The notes under the pieces: model-generated | Database searches by the model: none | Told to the model about the DNA's origin: nothing | What the model saw: only the letters and a program-made list of their open reading frames with translations | Part shown: positions 1-8,055 of the stretch, piece after piece | Position numbering within the stretch: the stretch's first letter is position 1 | How the letters are laid out: every line of letters starts with the position of its first letter | Made by a program: the position numbers and the translations under genes | Assembly (NCBI GenBank): GCA_008638415.1 | Contig: VWVT01000022.1 | Span: 30,873 to 94,872, forward strand | DNA from: Nocardiopsis sinuspersici | GTDB lineage: Bacteria; Actinomycetota; Actinomycetes; Streptosporangiales; Streptosporangiaceae | Length of the DNA: 64,000 bases | Reading direction: 5' to 3'

Positions 1-23
1 ATCCGCGGGAAGCGCTTGCCTGT

Positions 24-34
24 CGAAACTTTCG
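24..34. promoter_or_regulatory. CGAAACTTTCG palindrome, possible sugar-regulon operator
   Basis: Perfect palindrome CGAAA-C-TTTCG at the left edge, next to a second palindromic core (AAGCGCTT, about positions 11-18). The same CGAAA-N-TTTCG element is known upstream of Streptomyces xylanase genes as a LacI-family repressor site. No sugar gene lies to the right, so it more likely serves a gene left of the window. The assignment rests on the motif alone. Confidence 0.4.
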
Positions 35-157
35 GCAAAGCTGCTGATCAGCCCGATCGGCCGGGACGCCGGGTCGGTCGGGCCGGATGGAGACCGGACC
101 ACATCGGGGACTCGGGCCGCGTTGAGGTCTATCTCCGGCGGATGGGACACTCCGGAC

Positions 158-781
158 GTGGGAATCACAGAGCGACTCCATGAGATCGGGCGGCCGCTGG
201 TCGCCGAACAGCTGGCACACCCGACGGTCGCCGGGATCGCCCGGGGCGACCTCGACGACCGGGCCTTCCGGTACTGGCTGGAACAGGACCACCTCTACCT
301 GCTCGACTACGCGCGGGCCTTCTCCCGGCTGGCCTGGCAGGCGCCCGACGAGCACCTCGCCGACCTGGTGGGCATCGCGCACAGCACCCTCAACGAGGAG
401 CTGGAGCTGCACCGCTCCCTGTCCGGGGAGTTCGGCGCGGACCTGACCACCCGTGACAAGGGCCCGGCCTGCTCGGCCTACACCGCGTGGCTGCTCGACG
501 CCGCCGCGGACTACCGCGACGGGCTCGCCGCCGTCTACCCCTGCATGTGGGGCTACAACCAGCTCGGGATCGCCCTGGCGGAGAGGCGCCCCGAGGAGCC
601 GCGCTACCGCCGGTGGGTCGACACCTACGCCGACCCGGAGTTCACCACCCTCACCGAGCACTACGGGAGGATGCTGGAGGAGGCGGCCCCGGACCCCGAC
701 CGCGCGGAGCGCATCTTCCTGGAGGGCATGCGCCACGAGGTCGCCTTCTGGGACACGCCCCACACCACGCGTACCACCTGA
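158..781 (+). CDS. TenA/thiaminase-II family protein
   Basis: Predicted TenA-fold all-helical protein of 207 aa. TenA enzymes hydrolyse aminopyrimidine compounds in thiamine salvage. Family marks are HPTV near residue 21, WLEQDHLYL, and PCMWGYNQLG, whose cysteine (about residue 129) sits where the TenA-C nucleophile (Cys135 in Bacillus TenA) is expected. The C-terminal HEVAFWD supplies the conserved catalytic-type Glu (about residue 194). The start is uncertain: GTG at 158 gives the usual spacing to the first helix, while an in-frame TTG at 122 would add 12 residues, and neither has a strong ribosome site. It is monocistronic, ends in a strong hairpin, and has no other thiamine gene beside it. 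Confidence 0.8.
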   Translation: MGITERLHEIGRPLVAEQLAHPTVAGIARGDLDDRAFRYWLEQDHLYLLDYARAFSRLAWQAPDEHLADLVGIAHSTLNEELELHRSLSGEFGADLTTRDKGPACSAYTAWLLDAAADYRDGLAAVYPCMWGYNQLGIALAERRPEEPRYRRWVDTYADPEFTTLTEHYGRMLEEAAPDPDRAERIFLEGMRHEVAFWDTPHTTRTT

Positions 782-798
782 CCCGGCCCGCACGCGAA

Positions 799-831
799 GG
801 GGGAGCCGGGCCGTCGCGGCCGGGCTCCCCC
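799..831. terminator. Bidirectional hairpin terminator
   Basis: A perfect 9-bp stem (gggggagcc / ggctccccc) with further GC pairs (ggcc/ggcc) inside, between the converging TenA-like and SSI-like genes. There is no U-tract, as is usual in actinomycetes. Confidence 0.7.
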
Positions 832-862
832 TCCCCACCGGCCGGGGGCCGGTGCGCCCCGG

Positions 863-1405
863 TCAGGGGTTGAGCACCTTCTCCACGGTCTCGAAGCGCT
901 CGATCTCGCAACCGTTGCGCTTGTTGAACTCGGTGTCGATGGTGGTTTCGCCGATGTGGCCGGTCACGTGGGCGACCTCGGGGCCGCCCACCTGCATGGT
1001 GCACGTCATGTCGGAGGTGTCGAGGACGAACGGGTCCACGCCGACCTCCTCGATCTGGGCGCACGCCTCCTCGGGGGCGGGGTGGTCACCGCCCACGGGG
1101 GCGCAGGTCAGGGTCCACACCCCCTCCTCGTAGCCTTCGGCGGGGGTCAGGGCCTCGTCGCCGCTCAGGGAGCGTTCGATCGTCAACCGGACTTCGGCGT
1201 CGCCGGCCTCCCCGCTGGAGGGGGCCTCGGAGGGTTCCCCGGAGGAGGTCTCGGCCGGATCGGAGGGACTGGTGGTCTCGTCGGACTGGGGTGCCGGCGC
1301 GTTCACTTCGGCGGGCTCGTTGCCGCAGGCCGTGATAAGCAGGCCAAGGGCTGCGAGAGCGGCGAGGCGGGTCGGCAGGGCCGTCGCGAAGGTGTGCTGA
1401 GCCAT
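863..1405 (-). CDS. Lipoprotein with a subtilisin-inhibitor (SSI)-like domain
   Basis: A 180-aa exported protein. The N-terminal signal ends in the lipobox LITAC, so the mature protein should be lipid-anchored at Cys27. A Ser/Pro/Glu-rich linker of about 45 residues follows, then a domain resembling Streptomyces subtilisin inhibitor: TLTCAP, HPAPEEACAQ, a second pair of cysteines (MTCTM and NGCEIE) and the late strand motif IDTEFN. The four cysteines match the two SSI disulfides, and CTMQ lies in the reactive-loop position, which suggests a Met P1 residue. SSI proteins are usually secreted free, so tethering is unusual; it could restrain the cell's own subtilisin-like proteases. Identification is from motif spacing. 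Confidence 0.72.
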   Translation of the reverse strand: MAQHTFATALPTRLAALAALGLLITACGNEPAEVNAPAPQSDETTSPSDPAETSSGEPSEAPSSGEAGDAEVRLTIERSLSGDEALTPAEGYEEGVWTLTCAPVGGDHPAPEEACAQIEEVGVDPFVLDTSDMTCTMQVGGPEVAHVTGHIGETTIDTEFNKRNGCEIERFETVEKVLNP

Positions 1406-1483
1406 ACCGTTCGGACGCGGGGAATACCCGCCGGGTTCCCCGGACTCTTACATTTCACGAAGTACGCAGACACAGGGGGTCAC

Positions 1484-1819
1484 ATGTTCGGCAACAACGA
1501 GGTCCCGGAGGCCAACGCCACCGAGGTGCCCGAGGACGCCTACCTGCTCGACGTCCGCGAGGACGACGAGTGGAACGCGGGCCACGCGCCCGACGCCACG
1601 CACATCCCGCTCGGCGAGCTGGGCCAGCGCGCGGCCGAGGTGCCGCAGGACCGGAGGGTCTACGTCGTCTGCCGCGCGGGCGGCCGTTCCGCGCAGGCCG
1701 TCGCCGCGCTCAACCAGGCCGGATGGGACTCGGTCAACGTCTCCGGCGGCATGCAGGCGTGGCAGCACGCCGGCCGTGACCTGGCGTCGGAGGCCGGCGC
1801 GGAGCCCCGCGTCATCTGA
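1484..1819 (+). CDS. Single-domain rhodanese-like sulfurtransferase
   Basis: A 111-aa single rhodanese domain. YLLDVREDDEWNAGHAPDA is the typical N-terminal rhodanese strand and loop, and VVCRAGGRSAQ is the active-site loop with catalytic Cys in CRAGGRS. Such proteins move sulfane sulfur or detoxify cyanide and persulfides in the cytoplasm. The ATG at 1484 is preceded by CAGGGGG. The gene is divergent from the SSI-like lipoprotein across a 78-nt gap that must hold both promoters. Single-domain rhodaneses have many substrates, so the physiological acceptor cannot be told. Confidence 0.88.
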   Translation: MFGNNEVPEANATEVPEDAYLLDVREDDEWNAGHAPDATHIPLGELGQRAAEVPQDRRVYVVCRAGGRSAQAVAALNQAGWDSVNVSGGMQAWQHAGRDLASEAGAEPRVI

Positions 1820-1898
1820 GCCCCCGATCCTCGCCCGGTGAGCTGGCCGGAAACGTTGGTGGTGTGACTGGTGGGGCGCGCCGTTCGGTTGTTCCCGC

Positions 1899-1928
1899 CC
1901 CCGTCGTGACCTCCGGTGCCCGACGGGG
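1899..1928. other. Weak hairpin in the rhodanese-kinase gap
   Basis: The 250-nt gap 1820-2069 holds no gene I can support. An 8-bp inverted repeat (ccccgtcg / cgacgggg, 14-nt loop) could end rhodanese transcription or simply reflect GC richness. Confidence 0.3.
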
Positions 1929-2069
1929 TGGCCAGGGGCGGGGGCGTGCTCCACGCACCCGTTCCGGTGGACCATTCCGGTCACGCCACCGGAGGCCCGG
2001 CCCCGTCGATTTGGCGCCGATTGCGCAAAGCACTGCCCCCCGGACGCCTCCGGGTGGCACTATGACGTC

Positions 2070-4073
2070 GTGAGTTCCGAGCGCGCGCCCCTCAGCGCCG
2101 AAGCCGTGCTGGCCGCGTCAGCGGACGCGGTGGTCTGTGTCGACAGCGAACTCCGAGTCACCCTCTGGAACCCGGCGGCCGAGCGCCTGTTCGGCTGGCG
2201 CGAGGAGGAGGTGCTCGGGGAGGAGCTGCCGATCGTCCCCGCGGAGCTGAAGGCCGAGCACGGCGCGGTGCTCGAACACGTGCGCGCGGGGACGCCGCTG
2301 TCCATCCACACGCGCCGGGTGCGCAAGGACGGCGTGGCCGTCGACGTACGGATCAACACCAGCCGCGTGCCCGGCGCCGACGGCGGGGTCGCCGGGTGGG
2401 TGCTCAGCCTCTACCCCTCCGACAGCGACGTGCAGGCCCGCTCCTCGGCGATGGAGCGGGCCCGGCTGGTGCGGCGCCTCACCGACGTGGTCGTCGACAT
2501 CAACGCCGACCTCAGCCGCAGGACCGTGCTCGACCGCATCTCCCGCGGAATCACCGAGCTCACCGGCGCGGACGCGGGCGGCTTCGTCCTGCTCAACGAG
2601 GACCGTGTGGAGCTGGTGAGCATCTCCGAGCTGTCGGAGGAGCTGCGGGGGTTCAGCTCGGCGCTGGACGAGAGCCTGTTCGGCGAGCTGCTGCGCAGCG
2701 GCAAGTCCGTGCTGCTGGCCAACGAGGACACCCGCGGGTTGCAGGACCTGGTCTGGGCCGACCTGCCCGGGCTGCACACCATCGCGCTGGGCGTGTCCAA
2801 CGTGCACGGCCGGCCCTACGGGGCCCTGTACGCGCTCTACAGCCAGCGCAAGGTCGGGCACGTGGAGCTGGAGCTGCTCGAACTGCTCGCGGCGCACGCC
2901 GGGGTGGCGATCGGCAACGCGCTGGCCTACGAGGAGCTCAACCGCCAGCGCGTCCACGAGCAGGCGGTGGCCGACTCCAGCGCCGACGGGATCGCCGTGC
3001 TCGACTTCGGCGGCCGGGTGCTCAAGTGGAACCGCTCGGCGGTGGAGCTCACCGGCTACGGGGCCGAGGTGGTGGAGGGGCGCCACCCGCCCTTCCCGCT
3101 GCCCGCCTGCCACGGGCAGCCGGTCAAGCACCGGCTCGGGGACGGGCGCTGGCTGGAGATCCTCATGGCGCAGATCCCGCGGACCAGCGAGTGGGTGGTG
3201 GACTTTCGCGACATCACCGCGCAGAAGGCCATGGAGGACGAGCGCGAGGCCTTCCTGGCCACGAGCGGGCACGAGCTGCGCACCCCCATCACCGTCATCC
3301 ACGGCTACGCCACCACACTGCTGCGCAAGTGGTCCCGGCTCAGCCCGGACTCGCAGTACCAGGCGGTCGGCACCATCGCCGAGCGCTCCTCCGCCCTGGC
3401 CACGCTGGTGGACCGGCTCCAACTGGGCTCGGACGTCTCGCGCGGCGAGATGCGGGTGGGCCGCGACCGGTTCGACCTGCCCGAGGTGCTCCGGCAGGCG
3501 GTCAGCGCCTTCCGGCCCCTGTCCGACCGGCACGACGTCACCCTGGACGCGCTGCCCCCGCTCCCGCCCACGGCCGGGGACCCGCTGGCCACGAGCATGA
3601 TCATGGACCAGTTGCTGGACAACGCCCTGAAGTTCTCGCCCGAGGGAGGGCACATCCACGTCAGCGCCCGCGAGGAGGGCGACGCCGTCGCGGTCGTGGT
3701 CGACGACGAGGGCGTGGGGCTGCGGCCGGGCGACGAGGAGCGGGTCTTCGACCGCTTCGTCCAGTCCGGGGTGCGAGGCGACGACGCCGACTCCGGTTTC
3801 GGCGGACTCGGACTCGGCCTGTACATCGTGCGCCAACTGGCGCGGGACCAGGGCGGCGACGTCACCGCCCAGCGGCTGGAGCGCGGTACGCGCATGCGGT
3901 TCACGGTGCCACTGCACCGCGAGGGCGAACCGGAGCCGGCCGAACGGACCACTACACGGTCCGAGCTGCCCCACAGGCAACCTGAGTCCCAGAAAACACC
4001 AAAAACATCATCAAGCCCAGAACCCCTGCCACGGCAGCGATCCCCGCGCCTACGCGCGAGCCGTACCCGGTGA
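2070..4073 (+). CDS. Soluble PAS-GAF-PAS sensor histidine kinase
   Basis: A 667-aa cytoplasmic histidine kinase with no membrane segment. Domains in order are a PAS domain (about 10-115, with CVDSELRVTLWNPAAERLFGW), a GAF domain (about 145-285), a second PAS domain (about 297-385), HisKA (about 393-460, phospho-acceptor His401 in SGHELRTP) and HATPase_c with the N-box LLDNALKFSPEGG and G-boxes DDEGVGL and GLGLGLYIV. A polar Pro/Ser/Arg tail of about 40 residues follows. GTG at 2070 is the start; an ATG at 2062 opens only a four-codon frame. No response regulator is adjacent. An RsbW-like ATPase and a STAS protein follow on the same strand, so the kinase may feed a partner-switching circuit. 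Confidence 0.9.
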   Translation: MSSERAPLSAEAVLAASADAVVCVDSELRVTLWNPAAERLFGWREEEVLGEELPIVPAELKAEHGAVLEHVRAGTPLSIHTRRVRKDGVAVDVRINTSRVPGADGGVAGWVLSLYPSDSDVQARSSAMERARLVRRLTDVVVDINADLSRRTVLDRISRGITELTGADAGGFVLLNEDRVELVSISELSEELRGFSSALDESLFGELLRSGKSVLLANEDTRGLQDLVWADLPGLHTIALGVSNVHGRPYGALYALYSQRKVGHVELELLELLAAHAGVAIGNALAYEELNRQRVHEQAVADSSADGIAVLDFGGRVLKWNRSAVELTGYGAEVVEGRHPPFPLPACHGQPVKHRLGDGRWLEILMAQIPRTSEWVVDFRDITAQKAMEDEREAFLATSGHELRTPITVIHGYATTLLRKWSRLSPDSQYQAVGTIAERSSALATLVDRLQLGSDVSRGEMRVGRDRFDLPEVLRQAVSAFRPLSDRHDVTLDALPPLPPTAGDPLATSMIMDQLLDNALKFSPEGGHIHVSAREEGDAVAVVVDDEGVGLRPGDEERVFDRFVQSGVRGDDADSGFGGLGLGLYIVRQLARDQGGDVTAQRLERGTRMRFTVPLHREGEPEPAERTTTRSELPHRQPESQKTPKTSSSPEPLPRQRSPRLRASRTR

Positions 4074-4196
4074 TTCATCTCGCGGTGGGTTTCCTGGCTG
4101 GGTGATCGGGGCATTTCCACCCCTGGTGGAATTCGCTGGCACACATCGGGCGGGTTCCGGACCGCCCGAGACAGCACGAACGCGCAGGGATTCAAC

Positions 4197-4811
4197 GTGT
4201 CAGGAGACCACACCCCACTCGACGCCGGGGACCGCCCGCACCAGGTCGAGCGGAACGTCACGCTCCCCTACACCCCCGCCAGCGTGACCGGCGCCAGGCA
4301 GGAGCTGTGCCGCGACCTGCGAGCCATGGAGATCGACGAGGACCGCGTGGACGACGCGGCCCTGGTCCTCAGCGAACTCGTCAGCAACGCCCTGCGCCAC
4401 GCCAGGCCCCTGCCCGACCCGGACAGCCCCGAGGACAGCGTCGGTGTGTCCTGGCGCGCTGAGGTGGACCGCGGGTCGCAGTCGTGCGGCTGGGTGGAGA
4501 TCGCGGTACGCGACGGCGGATCCAGCACCATGCCCCGCGTGGCGCGCCCCTCCGTCTCCGGCCTGGGCGGCCGGGGCCTGGGCATCGTCCAGACCCTGTC
4601 GGGCCGGTGGGGCACCGAGATGGACGCGACCACCACCACGGTGTGGGCGGTCCTGGAGATCTCCGCCGAGGGGAACGCCGACGGGGCGGAGGGCACGGCC
4701 GAGGGCCTGCCCGAGGGCCTGGGGGAGCACTCCTCACTGAGCCCGGCCGACGTCGTCGGGCTGCGGCTGCGCGACCAGGACGACGCGAGGGCCTGGAGCG
4801 CTCTGATCTGA
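4197..4811 (+). CDS. RsbW-like ATP-binding anti-sigma/regulatory kinase
   Basis: A 204-aa protein with a GHKL-type ATPase fold. VLSELVSNALRHARP is the N-box, RDGGSS the G1 box and GLGGRGLGIVQTL the lid and G2 box. This is the arrangement of actinobacterial RsbW-like proteins that bind a sigma factor or phosphorylate STAS antagonists. The start is GTG with CAGGGA upstream. A variable acidic tail follows residue 160. The next gene is a STAS protein carrying the phosphorylatable DSTG motif, so the two form a plausible kinase-substrate pair. The cognate sigma factor is not in the window. Confidence 0.82.
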   Translation: MSGDHTPLDAGDRPHQVERNVTLPYTPASVTGARQELCRDLRAMEIDEDRVDDAALVLSELVSNALRHARPLPDPDSPEDSVGVSWRAEVDRGSQSCGWVEIAVRDGGSSTMPRVARPSVSGLGGRGLGIVQTLSGRWGTEMDATTTTVWAVLEISAEGNADGAEGTAEGLPEGLGEHSSLSPADVVGLRLRDQDDARAWSALI

Positions 4812-4936
4812 GCGGGTCCGCGGACGGTTCCGCCCCGGGAGGGAGTTCGGGGAGCACGCCACGGGAACGTCGCCGATGTCGCGAAACACCGCCGCTGAGG
4901 TGGCCCGCGGGTGACGGGGCCGCTACAGTCGCGACT

Positions 4937-5293
4937 GTGGAGTTGAAGATATCGAGCCGGTCTCAGGCAGACGTCGCGGTGGTCACCGTGGGCGGTGAGG
5001 TCGACCTGTACACGGCACCCCAGTTGCGCAGCGAACTCGTCGGAGCCCTGGACGAGGGGGCACGACGGCTGCTCGTCGACATGTCGCGGGTGGAGTTCTG
5101 CGACTCGACGGGCATCAGCGTGCTGCTCTCCGCCATGAAGCGCTCCCGCGACAAGGGCGGCGACCTGGAGATCGTGGCGCCCAGGCCCGCGGTCACGAAG
5201 GTCCTGGAGGTGACCGGACTGGACGAGGTGTTCGTCATCCATCCCGATCTCGACGCGTTGCCGGTGGCCGCGGGGACCGGCACGGCCCCCTAG
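4937..5293 (+). CDS. STAS-domain anti-sigma-factor antagonist
   Basis: A 118-aa single STAS domain of the SpoIIAA/RsbV type. GGEVDLYTAPQLRSEL is the conserved first half and EFCDSTGISVLL contains the phospho-acceptor Ser57, at the same number as in BldG. Unphosphorylated antagonists of this type bind and neutralise RsbW-like kinases such as the one encoded just upstream. GTG at 4937 is chosen because the alignment begins there and a TACAGT box lies 7 nt before it, which suggests a leaderless transcript separate from the upstream gene. A second STAS protein, BldG, is encoded near 44.6 kb. Confidence 0.88.
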   Translation: MELKISSRSQADVAVVTVGGEVDLYTAPQLRSELVGALDEGARRLLVDMSRVEFCDSTGISVLLSAMKRSRDKGGDLEIVAPRPAVTKVLEVTGLDEVFVIHPDLDALPVAAGTGTAP

Positions 5294-5303
5294 GCGGGCA
5301 CGC

Positions 5304-6161
5304 GTGTTCCGGGGGGAGGACGGCGGTCCGGAGAGTGCCGGGGTCGCCGTGGTGATCGCGGCCAAGGACGAGGCCCAGCGGGTCGGCAGTACCGTCGTGG
5401 CCGCACGAGCCCTGCCCGGAGTGGACCTGGTCGTCGTGGTCGACGACGGGTCCGCCGACCGCACGGCCGACGTCGCCCTCGACGCCGGGGCCCGCGTGTT
5501 CAGGCACGGCCGCAACCGGGGCAAGGGCGCGGCGATGGAGACGGGCGCGGAGGGCGTCCGGCTCATCGAGGCGTACGGGAGCGGGGCGCACGGAAACGGG
5601 GCGACCCGTCATCCCAGGCACCTGCTGTTCCTGGACGCCGACCTGGAGGCCACCGCCGCGGAGGCCGCCCCGCTCATCGATCCGGTCACCGGCGGCAAGG
5701 CCGACATGACCATCGCACTCTTCCCCGCCACGCGCACACGCCTGGGCGGGCACGGGTTCGTGGTGCGGCTCGCGCGCGGCGGGGTCCGCAAGGCCACCGG
5801 GTGGGAGCCCGAACAGCCCCTCAACGGCCAGCGCTGCGTCACACGCGCCGCCTTCGAGGCGGCCAGGCCGCTGGCCACGGGCTTCGGCGTGGAGACCGGC
5901 CTGACCATCGACGTGCTGCGCGCGGGCTTTCGGGTGCTGGAGGTGGAGGTGCCGCTGGAGCACCGGGCCACCGGTACCGACCTGCGCGCGCAGTTGCACC
6001 GCGCCCACCAGTTCGCGGACGTGGCCCGGGCGCTGGCGGTACGCGAGTTCCGGCCCACGGCGCGGCGCCGGTGGGACCAGGCCCGGGAGCGCGCGTGGAC
6101 GGCCCGACGGCAACTGGCGGGCAAAGTCGGGCACATGAGTTGGCGAAATCGCTCCAAGTAA
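5304..6161 (+). CDS. Family 2-type glycosyltransferase
   Basis: A 285-aa predicted cytosolic GT-A glycosyltransferase. VAVVIAAKDEAQRV opens the nucleotide-sugar fold, VVVVDDGSADRT is the DDGS motif, RNRGKGAAMETG follows, and FLDADLE is the DxD-type metal site. The body resembles glucosyl-3-phosphoglycerate synthase or dolichyl-phosphate-type transferases, but it is shorter and no hydrophobic C-terminus is present. It starts 10 nt after the STAS stop codon, so the two are probably cotranscribed. Donor and acceptor cannot be stated. Confidence 0.78.
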   Translation: MFRGEDGGPESAGVAVVIAAKDEAQRVGSTVVAARALPGVDLVVVVDDGSADRTADVALDAGARVFRHGRNRGKGAAMETGAEGVRLIEAYGSGAHGNGATRHPRHLLFLDADLEATAAEAAPLIDPVTGGKADMTIALFPATRTRLGGHGFVVRLARGGVRKATGWEPEQPLNGQRCVTRAAFEAARPLATGFGVETGLTIDVLRAGFRVLEVEVPLEHRATGTDLRAQLHRAHQFADVARALAVREFRPTARRRWDQARERAWTARRQLAGKVGHMSWRNRSK

Positions 6162-6197
6162 CCCCACGGATGCTGTGCGTAGCTATACGCTCGCCCT

Positions 6198-6815
6198 GTG
6201 TTCACTACGATCCTGGCTTTGACCGGAATGCTCTCGGGTCTGGGCGCGCTCGTCCTCGGCGGGTACGCGTTGTCCAGGACCCGGGTGGCCGACAGCGACT
6301 CCCGGGCGATCGCCCACCGGGCGGCGGAGGTCGGCGCCTCGGGCGTGGACCCGCTCGCCGTCCGCGACGTGGCGGTGCTCCACTACGACGCCCTGGAGGA
6401 GATGTCGGGCGCCCGCTCCTTCTCCCTCGCGCTGCTCAACAGCGCGGGCGACGGCGTGGTCGTCACCTCCATCAACGGGCGCACCGAGACGCGCACCTAC
6501 GCCAAGCCGGTGATGGGCGGCGACTCCGACATCCTGCTCAGCCCCGAGGAGTACCGGGTCGTCCGCTCGGCCCGCCTGGGCGAGGGGATCGGTACGAGCA
6601 TGACGGCCGGGAGCACCTCGGCCCGCCCCGCGCCGCAGACCGCGGGGAGCGGCGGGACCGGCGGGGAGCGGGCCGCGCACCCGGGCGCCGCGCCCTCCGG
6701 AGCCGCTCCGGGCACCGGTGCCGCGCCGGAGGACGGGGACCCGGAGTCCCTGGTCACCGCCTTCCGCTCCACGGGCCGCCACGGAGAGCCGCGCCCGGGC
6801 CGCGGGGCCGTATAG
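6198..6815 (+). CDS. DUF4446 family membrane-anchored protein
   Basis: A 205-aa protein of unknown function. One N-terminal membrane segment (MFTTILALTGMLSGLGALVL, about 1-22) is followed by a conserved cytoplasmic domain with DVAVLHYDALEEMSG, SFSLALLNSAGDGVV and LSPEEYRVVRSARLGEG, the pattern of DUF4446. The last 70 residues are Gly/Ala/Pro-rich and probably disordered. GTG at 6198 follows TACGCT by 6 nt. pheA begins 9 nt after the stop codon, a neighbourhood that recurs in actinomycetes. No role can be inferred. Confidence 0.8.
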   Translation: MFTTILALTGMLSGLGALVLGGYALSRTRVADSDSRAIAHRAAEVGASGVDPLAVRDVAVLHYDALEEMSGARSFSLALLNSAGDGVVVTSINGRTETRTYAKPVMGGDSDILLSPEEYRVVRSARLGEGIGTSMTAGSTSARPAPQTAGSGGTGGERAAHPGAAPSGAAPGTGAAPEDGDPESLVTAFRSTGRHGEPRPGRGAV

Positions 6816-6824
6816 CCTGGCCGC

Positions 6825-7772
6825 ATGCCCAACCGCTACGCCTACCTCGGCCCCGAGGGCACCTTCACCGAAGCCGCGCTGCGCGAGCTGCGCCCGGACG
6901 CGCCCGACGGGGCCCGCGTCCCCTGTGAGGGGATCCCGGCGGTCTTCGACGCGGTCCGTTCCGGCGCGGTGGACGGAGGGGTCGTCCCGCTGGAGAACTC
7001 GGTCGAGGGCGGCGTCACCGCCACCATCGCCGAACTGGTCAACGGTGAGCCGCTGCTCATCACCGGGGAGAGGGCCGTGCCCGTCGAGTTCGCGCTGTTC
7101 GCGCGCGGCGGCGCGGCCCTGGAGGACGTCAAGCGGGTGGCCACCCACCCCCACGCCCTCGCCCAGTGCCGGGGCTGGCTCGCCCGGTACCTGCCCGACG
7201 CCGACACGCACACCGTCTCCTCCACGGCCGCCGCGGCGCGCAGCGTGTCCGAGCCCGGCGCGCCCTACGACGCCGCGATCTGCGCGGTGATCGCCGGTGA
7301 GCGCTACGGCCTGCGCGCCCTGGCCTCGGGGATCGGCGACCGGTCCGACGCCGCCACCCGGTTCATCTACCTGTCCCGGCCCGGCGCGCTGCCCGGCCCC
7401 ACCGGCGCCGACCTGACGTCCCTGGTCGCCTTCATCGCCGACGACCACCCCGGCGCCCTGATCGAGGTGCTCAACCAGTTCGCCGTGCGCGGGGTCAACC
7501 TCACCAGGCTGGAGTCGCGCCCCACCGGTGACGGGCTCGGCAGCTACTGCTTCTGCATCGACGCCGAGGGGCACGTGTCCGAGGCCAGGGTCGGCGAGGC
7601 GCTCATGGGCATCCGGCGGGTGTGCCGGGACGTGCGCTTCCTGGGCAGCTACCCGCGCGACGGCCGGGCCGCCGTGACCACCCCGCCGCTGCGGCCCCGC
7701 CCGGCCACCGACGCCGACTTCGTCGAGGCCGAGCGGTGGCTGGCACGCGTGCGGGCCGGCCGGGTCGACTAG
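6825..7772 (+). CDS. pheA: Prephenate dehydratase
   Basis: A 315-aa monofunctional prephenate dehydratase, converting prephenate to phenylpyruvate for phenylalanine synthesis. The N-terminal catalytic lobe starts with YAYLGPEGTFTEAAL and has VPLENSVEGGVTAT and DAATRFIYLSR, including the catalytic TRF triad. An ACT domain (about residues 200-280) with GALIEVLNQFAVRGVNLTRL and ESRP provides the phenylalanine feedback site. Length and order are normal for actinobacteria. There is no chorismate mutase domain. A TAGCCT box, overlapping the upstream stop codon, lies 6 nt before ATG and may give a second leaderless transcript. Confidence 0.95.
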   Translation: MPNRYAYLGPEGTFTEAALRELRPDAPDGARVPCEGIPAVFDAVRSGAVDGGVVPLENSVEGGVTATIAELVNGEPLLITGERAVPVEFALFARGGAALEDVKRVATHPHALAQCRGWLARYLPDADTHTVSSTAAAARSVSEPGAPYDAAICAVIAGERYGLRALASGIGDRSDAATRFIYLSRPGALPGPTGADLTSLVAFIADDHPGALIEVLNQFAVRGVNLTRLESRPTGDGLGSYCFCIDAEGHVSEARVGEALMGIRRVCRDVRFLGSYPRDGRAAVTTPPLRPRPATDADFVEAERWLARVRAGRVD

Positions 7773-7783
7773 AACCCTCACCG

Positions 7784-7844
7784 GATGATCTTGCTCCCAG
7801 TGGCACTCCCGACCGCCGACAGTGCCGCTGGGAGCAAGATCATC
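7784..7844. repeat. Long near-perfect palindromic element after pheA
   Basis: Two 24-nt inverted arms (7784-7807 and 7821-7844) match at 23 of 24 positions around a 13-nt loop. The arm core is GATCTTGCTCCCAGTGGCAC. It begins 11 nt after the pheA stop codon. The arms are less GC-rich than their surroundings, unlike the other terminators here, and there is no U-tract. It may act as a terminator or be one copy of a dispersed REP/MITE-like family; I saw no second copy in this window. Confidence 0.8.
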
Positions 7845-8055
7845 GCCGTCGAAGCGTGTCGGGGTGTCCCCCGGGCGCGCGGCCTCCGATGCCCCCGGTG
7901 CGCCGGCGGGCTCCTCGGCGGCCGTCCCGCCCACCGGATTCACCGCCGTCCCCCCGCCAGGTCCTGTCACGGGGAGGACGCCGTTTCCCCACACCCGTGA
8001 CGCGGTTGTGGAAAAGATGTCGGGGAGATCGGACCCGGGCGGTAACCTGCAAGGC

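Noticed and set aside
2118-3980. Long open frame on the minus strand opposite the histidine kinase
   Set aside because: It is a shadow of the kinase codons; its product is Gly/Ala/Arg-rich without motifs, while the plus strand has complete kinase motifs.
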